Shown here: positions 31,925 to 45,437 of the stretch, piece by piece
Layout: each line of letters starts with the position of its first letter
How positions within the stretch are numbered: the first letter of the stretch is position 1
NCBI GenBank assembly: GCA_946902875.1
Contig: OX336345.1
Coordinates: 23,405,395 to 23,469,394 of the forward strand
Length of the DNA: 64,000 nt
Origin: Nematopogon swammerdamellus
Taxonomy: Eukaryota > Arthropoda > Insecta > Lepidoptera > Adelidae
Reading direction: 5' to 3'
Notes under the pieces: model-generated
Told to the model about the DNA's origin: nothing
Seen by the model: only the letters and a program-made list of their open reading frames with translations
Databases searched by the model: none
Made by a program: the position numbers and the translations under genes

Positions 31925-34900
31925 ACACTTGTGTGTAAGCCCGTACACGGTGAAGGCTGAGCTTTCCGGTGGCTGGAAAAGGAGTTTTTCTCTTGACGAG
32001 CAGAGCAGGTAAACTAATGCTTTCATCGATATATAGCCCACGTATTATTATGCTATATCACATCAATAAATACGTATCTGCTATCACCTCCGGCTCGGCG
32101 GCGGCGGCTCATCTCGTCATATTATTTCAACTGTCGTCGTCGCGATCACCCCTCCGAAATTGGAGCAATGATTGGTCAACGTTATATTTTCCGCCTAGTA
32201 CGAGTAGGTAGGTATGTCGCCATATTCGGTTGAGGGTTGAATTATTTGCAAGGGAAGCGGGCGGCGACGGGGCGGCGGGCGGGGAGTTCGGGGTAGACGG
32301 CGGTTGCGGGGAGTGCGGATTGTGAATCGATCGCGAAACCTAACCGAGACTACCTAGCGCCTAGGCACCTACACCGAGGAGATTTCCCTTTCTCTATCTA
32401 GGAACACTGTTCGCCGGTTCCGCAGGGGAGGGACGCCCCAACGGCGCGGCGCGGCGCGGCGGACCTCCGGACCTCTCGTTGTTTTTCCATTCTGTCTTGT
32501 TGTTCACGAAGAGAGATTATATTCGGTCAGACCAATGTGTGTGTGTATGGATAGTGTGTTATCTTTTATTCGAAATTACAAAACGAACCAGCCCAGCAAA
32601 CAAACACCAAATAACTGAGCGCCTTATCTATTGTACCTACCTATCTGGCGTCCTTTACTTTCTCGAGATGAAAAACTACAAAAGTGTACCGTGCGTGCGT
32701 GTGTGTGGTATAAATTATCCCTTATTGGCTTTAGAAAATTGTTCAACACTTTGTTCTTTTGAATAGGTAGGTATGTAGGTAACTATATTATTGTTCTGAA
32801 GAAACTCGATTTAGAATCTTTCAGGACAAAATGGACGAGTGGTGTCGCAGTCTCCGTGCGCTGGATGTCGACACTCACTCACTATCTACACGGACCTGCG
32901 GCGGCGAAAGTTCAGAGCTCGGAGATATCAAGAAGGGACCGGTCGGAGCGCTCGTCGTGTGGTCGGTGGTGGTGGTGGTGGGTGTGTGTAGTGTAGGTAC
33001 AGTGCCTGCCTACTGACTGACATACCTACGTGGATCCGACGGTGTGCATAGTTGTTGTGCAGACCTACCGACCTGCTCCGTGTAGTGTGCGGGTGTTTAT
33101 GCAATTATCTTCTTTGAATGGAAGAAAAGAAGAAACACCTGTTGTTCTTGCTTCCGGCTTCAAACAAAACGTCTCTTTACCATCTATCACTATAGGTAGT
33201 TAGAGAGTAGTGAAGGCAGTCGTTCACTATACTCGTTCACTGGGTAAAGTGGTTACCTACATCATGCTACCTACTTAGGTACCGACGTGTTCTCGCTTGG
33301 CCATCGAGCTTTTATAGCCCCAGGTTTATCTGAAGTTATTTTTTTATGAAAACTAAATTGGCTCTGCCGCCGGGGGATGTTCTCAATTCGACCCGCATGT
33401 ATTGTTTTAATTTGCGAATGTAAATTAAATTTAGTTTTTATTAGATAGGTACCTATTGAATATTTTTTTCCAATGACCAAGGTCATGAATTCAAACACGT
33501 AAAATTTTTTAAAATTTATTTATTTAATTTACCTACCTAACATTATAGTGCACGGTGCAAGCAAGCGTTACCGTACCGGCGCGGCGCGCGGCGGGACGAG
33601 TTCTTCCTCTACGAGTTGAACGGCACCGTTAACACTAAAATATAAGATTTAATTGTATATTTTATGAAGTGCAGACGAGTTCGCGTGTGAAGTGTAGGCA
33701 GACGCGCCAACCGAAGCATGATGATGAGACGGCGACCGAGTGGCGAGCAGACTCACTACGCAGCAGTCCGTTCCGTTACCACGTACTACCTACTCCAGCA
33801 CAGACTCCAGTGCCGGCCGGTTCGCCTTTTCAACGCTCCGCCACGCTCCGCGGTTAAGTTGCAAGACCTCTCGCAAGACCTTGGACCTTGAAGTCCTGGC
33901 AATAAATATGATAAGATAATGCATTCGATCTTCACGGATTGTTTGCAGGAGTTGGACCTGCATACTACACGTTACAGCTATTTGTTAGCTGTAACGTGCT
34001 CTGCGCCCGTGGGCCACATAAAGTGTGTAATAGATAACCAATAATTTTATTTAGTGCTTTGGCCACAACGACCAACTGAAGACGACTCTACAGAGAAGAC
34101 ATTGATATAAGTTCGGAAACTCATCACGAATTAGGTATGCACCATGTGTGCACAAACGAACGAGAATGAAGTCACGCCGCGACCACTCCCACCCGACCCG
34201 ACCCGACAGCCATCCACTCCGTCCAACTCTCGGTGACTCCGTTCGTCCGCCCGCACTCGGCCGCGTAGCCGGTTCCAGTTAAGTTCAGTCACTTCTCCGA
34301 CTAAATGTATTCAGGTAGGTACATGCACTTAGCTCACTCCCAAGCAAGTCCCATTAACGGTTCGCAAAATGATAACTCAAATTCAAACTAGGTTTATCAA
34401 AGCCAATCTTCTCAAACATCGGGCATAACGAATTCAAATTCGATTCGAATTCGAAATTCAAATGAAACCGATCACAGTGGAACGTGCACCAACCAACTAG
34501 GTAGGTAGGTACAGCTACGCATTGATAATGTCGATGCAGCTACGTTGCAATAAATTGCGATCGAATTGGATGGTTACTCGCTCGAACACATGGTCGTACA
34601 AAAGTACAATAAAAGTAGGCAGGGGACGCGGGGCGGGCGGCCGGCAGCAGCGAACGAGCCACCCTCTCGTGTCGAACGAGTCCCCCGCCCCCATTTCCCG
34701 ATCGTTCGATATTCAATGTCAGGGCTGCGACTGGCGCACGCTTGCGCTCGGTTTTGTTCGTTGTTTTAGCACTTACACGGGGGCATTCTTGTACATTTTC
34801 GTTCATCAAAAGGGTAGGAAAATAAAATGTGCGCTCACCTTACACTCGATCTAATGTGGCAACGCAAGCACAATACGAGCAGCGCAAGCTGGTTCCGACA

Positions 34901-35064
34901 AGCGACTGACGTGACTGACGTGCCGGTGCGACTGACTCCGTGAGCGACTGACACACACTGACTGACTGACTGACTGACTGTGCTGACTGCGTGCGACCCC
35001 TGCCGCCAGCGACCGAGCGGGGGGGGGGGGGGGGGGGGGCGGCAGCATGCAAGCGGCACATGAA
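31925..35064. other. Non-coding stretch, no gene supported
   Basis: CG-rich patches lie at 32255-32310, 32430-32475 and 33570-33600, and 34620-34700 is GC-rich. They could be promoter or non-coding first-exon sequence (the thymosin gene needs an upstream 5'UTR exon), but I cannot show that. (TGAC)n is at about 34957-34980 and a G run at about 35020-35039. Confidence 0.3.
35020..35039 (+). repeat. Poly(G) run
   Basis: About 20 consecutive G, just before the inverted repeat at 35065. The length may be affected by sequencing. Confidence 0.8.
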
Positions 35065-35310
35065 AGAACAACGGAATAGGATTGACTCTTGCGCTATAGA
35101 TCAGCTGTTTTCGCGCGCACCCATATTACGAAACGGAACGTAACAAAAACGACATGCACCGCCTGTACATTAGGTTAGGGTTAATATAGATATAGATAGA
35201 TATAGATATAATATATCTTATTTTACTTCTTACCCTGGTTATTTTTTTTAAACCACCCGTTTACAATCAGCTGATCTATAGCGCCAGAGTCAATCCTATT
35301 CCATTGTTCT
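35065..35310. mobile_element. Element with about 43-bp inverted ends
   Basis: The left end AGAACAACGGAATAGGATTG through CTATAGATCAGCTG and the right end CAGCTGATCTATAGCG through CAATCCTATTCCATTGTTCT are near-perfect inverses (two mismatches seen). The inside holds ACATTAGGTTAGGGTTAATA, shared with 35930, 36350 and 36650. Confidence 0.75.
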
Positions 35311-35711
35311 CTTGTGTGCCAGACCCGACTATACGATACTAAGTTCCCTTCGCCGTTATTTTGGCTCCACTGTCAGTGCTTAAATTCCTGTTGCCAGATT
35401 GTGAACATTATATTACCTAATAATGTAATCGGTATTTACCGTACAAAAAATACTATAAATACTGATAATTACGGGTAAATCTGTACACATAGCAACCCTC
35501 AACGCTGTTTTGACAGATAGACAGTGGAGCCAACATAACGGCGAAGGGAACGCTCTCTACCTACTCTATGGGTCTATGGTCTGACGGGTTTGACACCTGA
35601 CAGCTCTGGCTGATCCTGCGCCTACTACGCTCCTTTCGGAAACACTCGAGTTGACTCGGCTCTAAAGCGAACCAGCTGAATCCAATATTCGTTTGGTCGT
35701 TTATGTAATTT

Positions 35712-36960
35712 GTTGGCTCAGTGGTATAAGAGTGTAGGATTTTTATTTTTTCGATCTCGACCATGGGTTCGTGTCCCTTATGTAAAAATTTGTTTTGTTT
35801 TTTTTTTAAGCAATGTTAGGGTGTTAAAATTAGGTTATGGTTATTTTTTTTTTTATAACCACCACCTAAGAAAACTTTATTTTCGGAAATACAAACATAG
35901 CAAAAACGACATGCGCCGCCGCCTCAACATTAGGTTAGGCTTAATATAGAGAAGATGCGTCGCGTAGCGTAGCGATGGTTATTTTTTTTAAACCACCAAA
36001 AACACCACTAATACATACCACACAAGTCACAACATCACTCATACATATCATACGGACCACACATTTCTCCTTCAAGCCGAAGTTTGCCGAAAGGAGCTAA
36101 AGGAGTAGGTTGCAGGATCGAGCAGGTCTTTCAGGTGGCGGACCGATGGGCTGACTGCGGGTTTTGACACCTGACAGCTCTGGCTGTGTTTGGTTCGTGT
36201 CCCTTTTGTCAAAATTTGTTTTGTTTTATTTTTTTGTTGTTGTTTATGTTAGGGTATTAAAATTAAGTTATGGTTATTTGTTTTTTATAACCACGTAAGA
36301 AAGCTTTATTTTCGGAAATAAAAACGTAACAAAAACGAAATGCGCCGTCTCAACATTAGGTTAGGGTTAATATAGAAAGATCTTCTCTATATTAACCCTG
36401 GTAATTTTTTTTTTTTTTTAACCACCAAAACATCACTAATACATACCACACAACATCACTCATACATACCACACATTCCTCCTTCGAGCCGAAGTTTGCC
36501 GAAAGAAGCTAGAGCGGTTGTAGGATCAAGCAGGTCTTTCAGGTGGCGGACCGGCTGACTGCGGCGAAACGACACGTGAAAGACATTGCGGCTCCTTTCG
36601 TGAACACTCGACTCGAAAGGAAACGTAACAAAATGACATGCGCCGCCTCAACATTAGGTTAGGGTTAATATATAGATATATAGAAACTAAATTAATTTTT
36701 AAACCACCAAACCATTCACCTATACCACTTTCCTCCGAGCCGAAGTCTGCCGAAGTGTTCACGAAAGGAGCCGCAATGTCTTTCAGGTGTCGCACCGAGT
36801 CTAGTATGCGAGTGGCTCTGATTGGTCGTTCTCAGTTTCGCGGGAAATATAAATTTCGGAAGTATGTATTTCCGAAAATAAAGTTTTCTTAGGTGGTTAT
36901 AAAAAAATAACCATAACCTAATTTTAACATCCTTAATGTCTTTGACTTACCTACATATCC
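35712..36960 (+). repeat. Cluster of tRNA-like SINE and ACATTAGGTTAGGGTTAATA repeats
   Basis: At 35712 GTTGGCTCAGTGGTATAAGA (A-box-like) and ACCATGGGTTCGTGTCCC (decayed B box) match the antisense SINE at 16855-17085. The pieces TTTATTTTCGGAAATA, CAACATTAGGTTAGG and AACCACCAAAAC recur two to three times up to 36960, with inverted fragments. This looks like repeated insertion of, or rearrangement within, one family. Confidence 0.55.
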
Positions 36961-37401
36961 TTAACACCTTGTCATACATACCGAGTTGCTGCGCTCGGCA
37001 TTTTCATTTAATGAAACAAATCCTTTAAATAAATGAAAAAAAAAAAAAAAAAAACAATAATCTTCGTGTGAGGTTCACGTACAAGGTTCTACAGGAGTTC
37101 TCACTTTACAGCAGACTACCCTCTGCCATGTAACATACACAAACGCACACGCATTCACATGAGACATAAACATTAATTCCCATTCCAATACTCCTAATAA
37201 ATTTGTTAACATTAAACCCATCGACGTATATGTGCCAAGGTACATATACATCGATGATTAAACCATGGACAAGTTCTTGATTAAAATTCAGTAATAAAAA
37301 CTACTTAGGTGCCATGACACTGTTTATCCTTTGCTTTTATTCGTTCACCCGCTCAACTGACTCTTAAACTTGATGGTGTCATTGGCGGCTGGTCCTAAAG
37401 T

Positions 37402-37740
37402 GCGCTCGTGCGCCGCACTACCCAAGCACTACCATACCACGAGAAGTCTTCACTTCACTCAAAATAAATAATATCTTACAACATACCTACACATTAAAAC
37501 CAAAAATCGTACTCCAAATAAATACGAATGTGAATTCGACCTTATTATCACAAGGCACGTTTTTGCGAGTAAACCCGTGCCAGCGCTAGCCCGCCCCGCC
37601 CCGTGCGGAATCGAAAACGCACGCGGGTCTCCCATACTGAATGTATGGGAATCGGCAAAACACCGCTGGCGCGTGAGACAAAAGATACTTCATAGAAGCA
37701 TTATGGGCCGAAATAGAGTCTGCGTGCGGCGCACGAGCGC
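37402..37740. mobile_element. Possible MITE with 17-bp inverted ends
   Basis: GCGCTCGTGCGCCGCAC (37402-37418) and GTGCGGCGCACGAGCGC (37724-37740) are perfect inverses 305 bp apart. No coding content. I did not find a convincing target duplication. Confidence 0.45.
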
Positions 37741-37919
37741 CAAACAAGGACGCTATAGGACTGGTGAATGATTGTCTGTGGTTACCGCATGTGTTTTGTG
37801 TTTCGGTCTCTAAAAATCGGGTTTTTCACCTAGAAAAAGATCGTAGAGACCTGCAGTGTGTTTACTAACAATTGTTTGTGTCGTCCGCCAACCAACCGTA
37901 AGTAATACGGCAAGTTACC

Positions 37920-39468
37920 ATGATTAACAATGACCCCCACGGTAGGCCGCCTGACCCCGGCGGAGGTTATACCTCTTCCATGCTCGAGGTCGAGCTCGCC
38001 GCGATGCAGGCGGCACGCGACGCCTCTAGAGGCCTTCCCCTCTCCCAACTCAACCAACCATTCCAACTCAATCAACCAATTTTTTCCCCCCCTCTCGCCT
38101 CAAATGAGGTGGAAGTGGAAACAATGGATTGCTCTCTGCCCTCCGCTCAAGAAGAAAAAAAAAAGGGTAAAAAACGCTCTTCTGATGACCCGGAGAACTC
38201 GCCAAATAAGGAGTTACCTCCCTTGCGACGCAGATCATCCGTTATTAATTTCGATCCCCCACCATCTAACGTAAATAACACACCTAATATAGCCTCTCAG
38301 ACTCAACATTTGCCCTCAACTGACCCCAATACGACAAACTTTACTCAGAGACCACAAATAGGACGCCAGGAATACTCAGCAAGTGATAAAGCTCCGTTCT
38401 TGGTACATGTATCCAGAACGGAAGCCGATGCCAAGACAGGTACAACAATACAACCCATTAATTTCGGACTGTTCATGTTAAAACATAATATCCTTGACGT
38501 TAAATCAGACGGTGTAAAGAGTATAGGACGCAATCGCGTCTCGATAGAATTTAAATCCCAAGAAGGTGCTAACTCGTTTCTAAAATATGAGAGACTGGAG
38601 GCCTGTAAATACAGGGCCAACAATTCACCATTCAACATTCAACCTCACCAGGATTGGCCTGGTCAAGGGAATACCAGCCGAATGGTCTCCTGAAGAAATT
38701 TTAGAGCACATAAAAGTTCCAGAAGGATGTGGAAAAATTCTTAAAATTAGACGACTAAATTTTAAATCCGTCATAGACGGTATCGTAGTATGGAAGCCGT
38801 CTCAGGCAGTCGTCCTCACCTTCGATGGTCAGGTGCTGCCTAGGCGGGTGTTCTGCTGTTACTCCGCTCTCCCTGTAGAACTCTATCAACTTCCAACCAT
38901 TCAGTGTTACAACTGTTGTCGCTTTGGCCACACAAAGACGCAATGCCGCTCCAAACCCAGGTGTTTCGTCTGCAGTGAGGAGCACACCGGAGACTCTTGC
39001 CCAACCAAGCGGGAACAGGCAGTCTGCCTTTACTGCAAGGGAAACCACATCTCTACCAGCAAGGCCTGCCCCGAACAGGAGAGGCAGAAAAAAATAAAAT
39101 TAATGATGGCAGAAGAGTCCATAGCCTATGTAGAAGCTGCCAAAAAGCTGTCTCCTGTAAAAAAGTCTTACGCCGATACTGCTAAAACCTCAACTCCAAC
39201 CTCTTTCAGAAAAACAGTTTTCACAAAACCCAAGCCACGCCCTCTTTTGACCCCAGGCTATGATAAGAATGCCCATCAGGCAATTATCAACGGTCTCCCA
39301 ATACCCTCCTCACCAAATGGTTTTGGTTATCCAACCGGAACCGGTAATCATGATAGTCCTGTATCTTCTATCTTGGAGGTTCTCTTAACCTCCTTGATAT
39401 CTCTTATGTCCTCAACCCACATACCGCCCAACGTTGTCCAAAGTCAAAATTCTAAGCCAATTAGTTGA
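37920..39468 (+). pseudogene. LINE A ORF1 (gag-like, three CCHC zinc knuckles), one frameshift
   Basis: The ATG at 37920 opens a polar N-terminal region (with EEKKKGKKRSSDD) that runs to a frameshift at about 38640-38680. The second frame continues through IGLVKGIPAEWSPEEILEHI to three knuckles: CYNCCRFGHTKTQC (about 38905), CFVCSEEHTGDSC (about 38962) and CLYCKGNHISTSKAC (about 39028). It ends at TGA 39466-39468. ORF1 proteins bind the element RNA. TGATAATG at the junction places the ORF2 ATG almost on the ORF1 stop, which fits termination-reinitiation. Confidence 0.85.
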
Positions 39469-39470
39469 TA

Positions 39471-42400
39471 ATGGCCACCACAACAATGCTGCAGTGGAAT
39501 ATAAGGAGCATACGAAATAAAAAACATGACCTTATATTTCTAAGTAACAAGCTGAGCCCCATCATCTCTGCCGTCACGGAGACATGGCTAAGGCCTGGTG
39601 CTCTCTTTCGACTGCCTGGCTATGCCTGCCTGCGCGACGACAGAGATGATGGTTGGGGCGGTTGCGCCCTATTAATTAAGAACCCTACTCCCTTTTCCCA
39701 GGTGAACCTTCCCCCTCACAGTGACAGACTAAACGCTGTTGCAGTGAGGGCGAATGACATCACCTTCCTATGTATATATATTCCCCACCCCCATACTTCA
39801 ATTGCTTTAGAACTGAGAGCGATCTTTGGCTCCCTGCCCCCTCCTGTCCTCATAGTCGGAGACTTCAACTGCCACCATATCATGTGGGGCTCTCCACACT
39901 GTGACTCCTTTGGAACCAAGGTCACAGAAGTCATTGATGACTTTAACTTATGTCTACTTAACGATGGCTCTGCTACCCGCAGGGTATCACCGACTCAGAG
40001 TCTCAGTGCAGTGGATCTCTCACTCTGCTCCCCCTCTTTATCATCACTTCTGTCGTGGAACATATCCAATCTATCATATGGAAGCGATCACTTCCCAATC
40101 TCAATAACCCTCCCTCTAAAGACCATTCCGGAATCAAATCTGCCTCCCCTGTTCAAGTACAGGCTGAGCGATGTAGATTGGGACATTTACGGTTCTGCCG
40201 TGGAGAATAGTATATCATCATTGCCTGAGGCCACCAATGAGTCAGTGTCCACATGTTCCGATCGGTTCACGGAACTACTTACATCCACGGCGGATGCCCT
40301 ATTGCCCTTAAAGAATGCAGCCTCAGGCAAACTTTCTTCCCCACCATGGTGGAACAAGGAATGTACGAGGGCTATAAAATCTAGGAACGCTGCTGAACAA
40401 AAATACTGTGGATCAATGACAATGGAAAATTTCTTAGCATTTCGAAAGGATACCGCTATATCCAAACGCTTATTCCATAAGAACAAAAGAGACGGCTGGA
40501 AAGGTTTCTGTTTGTCATTATCACCAACAACAAAACCCTCAACTGTTTGGAAAAATATTAGACGCTATAGATCAGCCTTCGCTCCTCAAAATAATCAAAG
40601 ATCGGATCCAAGTTCCTGGGCTGAGCCCTTCCTGGATAAATTAGCTCCCCCTTCTGTTCCCCACTTTGAGGAACTCCCACAATCAAGCACACACTCTTCA
40701 CTCAGATCCCCCGCCCCTTCTCCTGAGGATGCAAACCCCTTTCACCTTGGAGGAACTTTCCATTGTTCTCTCCAAGGTGAGGGATTCAGCCCCTGGGGCC
40801 GATGGAATCCCATACTCATTTATAGTCAACTCCAAACCTAACACCCTGAGGTACTTCCTGGACATCATCAATTTAGCATTCAACTCTGGCTCTGTACCAG
40901 ACTCGTGGAAGTTGCAAATTGTTATACCCATTTTAAAGCCTAACAAAGAACCCGACAACCCTTCTTCATATCGACCTATAGCCTTGTCGTCAGTATTGGC
41001 GAAGATAGCGGAACACCTGATCAAGAACCGTCTGGACTGGTTTGTGGAAAGCGGGGGTCTTCTGGCCTCAAACCAGTATGGCTTCAGAAAGGGAAAGAGC
41101 ACTTCTGACAGCCTCAGCATATTTACGTCTGACGTTCGCATTGCATATAGCCACAACGAGTTTGTGGCTGCGGCCTTTTTGGACATAACGGCAGCATACG
41201 ATAATGTCCTGATTCCCATTCTCAGGAAGAAATTATTCGCGATGAGAATTCCGGATAAGGTAATCAATTTCATAACTAATATGCTAGCTGCCAGGTCAAT
41301 AACTCTTCGTATACAAGGAGTGCAGACCAATCCTAGAATTGTTTGGAAAGGATTGCCCCAAGGCTCGGTTCTTAGCCCTCTCCTTTATAACATATATACT
41401 AGTGATCTAGATCGCGGTGTCTCTCCCCAATGCAAAATTCTTCAATATGCTGACGATTTGCTCTTCTACATTTCTGACCGGTCCATAACCAAGGCCACCG
41501 ATTTCCTCAAATCGGCCCTCGACTCTCTTGGCGAGTGGCTCACTGATCATGGCCTGGAGCTGTCGGCAGCCAAGAGCAGTGTCGTTGTCTTCTCAAGAAA
41601 ACGATCAATCCCCACTTTCCAAATTACATTCAACGACACGCCAATACCTATTAGGGAAGAAGTGAAATTCTTAGGAGTTATCCTAGACTCCAAGCTGACT
41701 GGCGTCCAACATCTCAATTACACCACAAGTAAATGTGAAAAGAATATAAATATCCTCCGAACCCTTTCAGGGGTGTGGTGGGGAGCCCACCCCTTTACAC
41801 AAAAACTCCTCTATAACGCCCTTATACGCCGCCTTATAGCCAATTGGATTACTGCTCATTTGTCCTGGAACCCTGCAGTAAAATGGCCCTGGACAAATTA
41901 GAGCGCATCCAATCCAAGTGCATGCGTATCATTCTCGGAGCCATGAAATCCTCCCCCATTAATGCCATGCAGGTAGAGTGTGTTGAACCCCCCCTCGCTC
42001 TGAGACGCCAATACTTGGCAGACAACTATCTGTTCCGTTCGGCCCAATTTTCCACGCACCCTATCTTCCCTAAGCTCCAACTGTTAGAGGAACTCTGTCA
42101 CTCTCATCAATACTGGGCCCGTAAAACTAATCCCCCTCTCGTAACAAGCCTTAATAGGCTTAAAAATATAACATCAACGATCCAAAATTCCCCGATCCTG
42201 CCTATCTATACCTTCCCCTTCTCTTCCATAATTTTTAAACCACCGATCAACCTCACCATTGGGATAGATAAGGATACTCCCAATGCTGATAGGAAATTTA
42301 GGTTATACATCTCCAAAAATTGGCCACTTTTTGAATATATTTTCACTGACGCATCAAAATTATCTACCGATGGTCACGTCGGAGCTGCAATGCTGCATTT

Positions 42401-43370
42401 TAACCTCAACGTGTGGAAAAAATGGAAAATCCCCCCTGAGACATCCGTGTTCACAGGCGAATGCTCAGCTATACTGGGAGCAGTTTACTATGTGAAAGCC
42501 CATAAATTTAAAAAATCTGTTATTTTCACAGACTCTTTGAGTTGCCTCAAAGCTCTCCAGCAATACCCCTTCTCATCAAAGGTGCACAGGGTTGTGCTCG
42601 AAATAAAAAACATCCTTGCTGAGTGTTCCTCCGACCTGCTTGAGGTGAACCTCGCATGGATTCCCAGCCATGCTGGTATTACTGGCAACGAGCAGGTGGA
42701 CTCGCTCGCTAAAGAAGCCACCGCTGATGGCTATTCATTCTTCTCTGTTCAGCCCTTAGATCTGGTCTCTATTCCCAAACAACTCCTTAAAGAAAATTGG
42801 TCAATGGAATGGATTAGAACCAGCAGGTGGAAGGGTAGACATTACGCTTCTCTTCAACCTGATGTCCCAAGCAAACCATGGTTCTCAAAATTTAACACTT
42901 ATGCCAAGAAAGAGACTTCCATATTAATTAGAATGCGCCTGGGACATTGTTGCTCCCCGGTCTTCCTGGATCGACTCCACATCAGAGACTCCTCCATCTG
43001 CGAGTGTGGTCTCGCGGATGGAGATCTTAACCACATATTTTTTTCTTGCCCACTACAAAATAAAACTCCTCCTCTTTATGACCTTTTACAAGACCTAGAT
43101 ATAGAGGTACAATTCCCTGTAAACATAAACTCCCTGTTAACTTTCCCCCACCCTACTATTATTAGAACCCTAACATCATTTATACATACAAATAAAATCA
43201 GTCTTTATCAAATGTGTGGAAAAATCCAATTTCTAGATATTATATTCTGTTGTAATTTTTCTCTCATATGCCTGTATAAAGTTTTTATTATGTGTATTTC
43301 ATTATTCCTTTATGTTTGTTCTATGTTTGTACAGTGTCTTACCAGGCTCTGCATCTATCGTTCAGCATAA
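39471..43370 (+). pseudogene. LINE A ORF2 (endonuclease, reverse transcriptase, RNase H), two frameshifts
   Basis: Endonuclease: QWNIRSIRNK, VTETWL, GDFNCHHIMWG and YGSDHFPI, all catalytic positions present (39490-40110). Frameshift at about 40720-40740. RT: SSYRPIALSS, YGFRKGKSTSD, AAFLDITAAYDN, GLPQGSVLSPLLYNIY and LQYADDLLFY, so the catalytic aspartates are intact. Frameshift at about 41835-41850. RNase H: FTDASK (about 42344), TGECSAILGAVYY, FTDSLSCLKALQ and WIPSHAGITGNEQVDSLAKE. C-terminal CECGLADGDLNHIFFSCP. About 1,300 residues if joined. Confidence 0.88.
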
Positions 43371-43569
43371 TAGACCACACTACAGCATGAATCCCCACTG
43401 TACATGACACTGGCAGGAGTGTCTCAGTAGAGACAGTTGCCAATAATTAAAAGAAGAAGGATGGACGCGGGAAAACAAAAGCGCGCGGCTGTGTTTTTTT
43501 TTGCTCTGTTTAAAAAAAATTGAATTTTAAGCGCCTAAATACCTAAATACGATTAAAAAGGGCGGGAAG

Positions 43570-44752
43570 ATGCCTAAGAAGAAAAGGAAAGCTGATTTCA
43601 CCACCAACACCAACCACGATGCTTCAGACTACTCTTCAGATTCAGAGTCGAAAAATGATGAAAACGGCTCGGGGCAGACGGCCAAAGAGAAGTATAAGCC
43701 CTTTTTTGTGTCAGATTACACTCGGTCTTACCCAGCAGACTCGGGGGCGACCGAATTCATAGTATTCCTCGCAAGCATGGACGAAACTAAACCAATTGGC
43801 GACCGAGACATGATGGTCATGTCAAATACTTTAAAACGCTACATAAAAGGAATCAAACAATTCAAGCGCCTAAATAAATTTAAAATAGGCGTTATATTTG
43901 ACAAACCAGACCTGGCAAATTCAGCCCTATTGAACAAGACTGTATTGGAAGAATTAAACTTGAAAGCTTTCATTCCGGCGTCAGCCACAGAGACGACCGG
44001 GGTGATAACTTCAGTACCGACAGGGATTTCTAACCAAAAAATATTTACGAACATATCAAGCTCTAAGAAGATCATTGCAATAAGAAGAATACTCAGAAAA
44101 GTAAAAAATGAAGATTCATATCATCTGGAGCCGACGCAAACAGTGTGCATCACGTTTGCCTCCACGCACTTACCGGAAAGTATAGATCTCAATTTATGGA
44201 GATTTCCTCTCTCAACTTACATTCCACCTGTTAAACAATGTTTTAAATGCCTGCGATACGGCCATCTAGCAAAATTCTGCAAAAATACAGATCGCTGCTC
44301 AATCTGCGGTGATTCTCATAATTTCAAAGCATGCTCCGTTGACGTCAAGAATGCCACATGTTTCCATTGTAAAGGTAACCACATTGCAATTTCTGGTCTT
44401 TGCTCCATAAAAAAGAAATAAAATAGAAGAAAATCGTCAAAAATTCAGGAAAGCCCAGTATAGTGACCTCTTCAATGAGAAGTCCTTTCCTTCCCTGCCT
44501 ACTCCCAAATCCATTTCAGCTAAAAAAGAACTTTCAAAGTCTAATAAAACTCTTCCTACAACAGACGAATCTTCTAAGGAACTTTTAGATATAATTTTGA
44601 AATCTGACTTTACGTTGAATCTTCTAGTAGAAACTGTCGTTAAGGCAGTAACAATGAACAAAACAGGCCAATCGTCGATCTCTTTTAAGAATATAAAAGA
44701 TACAATGTTAGAAATATTTAATAATAGACAGAATAAAAATATCACCATTTAA
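43570..44752 (+). pseudogene. LINE B ORF1 (gag-like, three CCHC knuckles), frameshift in an A-rich run
   Basis: It starts MPKKKRKADF. The knuckles are CFKCLRYGHLAKFC (about 44236), CSICGDSHNFKAC (about 44297) and CFHCKGNHIAISGLC (about 44359). A TAA at 44419-44421 follows a run of A; in the neighbouring frame the protein continues KIEENRQKFRKAQYSDLF and ends NRQNKNITI before TAA 44750-44752, 8 bp ahead of ORF2. Confidence 0.82.
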
Positions 44753-45437
44753 TATTATTTATGTGTACATTAAACATAATGCAGTGGAACGCTCAGAGTT
44801 TATTAAATAATCGACATAATTTATTGCAATATTTACATGAAAATGACATTCATCTTGCTCTTTTATCTGAAACATGGCTAAAACCAGGTCAGAAATGTAA
44901 TTTTTCTAATTATAATATTGAACGAATAGATTGTGGTAACGATCACAATGGTGTTGCAATTCTGATAAAAAATAATCTAATATATAAAAAAATTATTACT
45001 GTATGTGAAGACTCGTTGCAAAATGTAGCTATTAGTCTTACATATTATAATGAAATTTTTTCCATTGTATCCTTTTATTATCCACCTCGCTGTAACCCTA
45101 ATTTTAGTAAAATTAAATTTGACAATTTAATAAAAAGCATTCCGGAGCCTATGATAATAGCAGGTGACTTTAATGCACATCACACTATGTGGGGGTGTAA
45201 TAATACAGATACTCGTGGAAGAAACATATTAGAGGTTATGGATGATAACAATCTTGTCTTATTGAACAATGGTCAAACAACTACTGTAGGAACAACAACA
45301 TGGAGACCAAATGCACTCGACTTAACCATAGTATCTTCTTCTCTGGCTTTACGTTGCGACTGGGTAGTCGACGACGCTCCTCTCGGCAGCTATCACCTTC
45401 CAACCATAACAAAAATGTTAATACATAATAATTATAG

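Larger units (their letters stand above)
37920..43460 (+). mobile_element. I-group LINE A, nearly complete
   Basis: ORF1 (37920-39468) with three CCHC knuckles is followed two bases later by ORF2 (ATG 39471) encoding an AP-type endonuclease, reverse transcriptase, RNase H and a C-terminal CCHC-like motif, ending at 43370. A 3'UTR of about 90 bp ends in a short AAAAGAAGAAGG tail. The frame is broken once in ORF1 and twice in ORF2, so this copy is inactive but young. RNase H plus three knuckles points to the I group. The 5' end is not determined and probably lies between 37560 and 37910. Confidence 0.88.

Noticed and set aside
31589..32041. 150-codon minus-strand frame with a TYLP repeat protein
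   Set aside because: The repeats are the (GTAG)n microsatellite translated, fused to SINE sequence.
34835..35071. Proline-rich frames on the minus strand
   Set aside because: They come from the poly(G) run and low-complexity sequence; no splice or family support.
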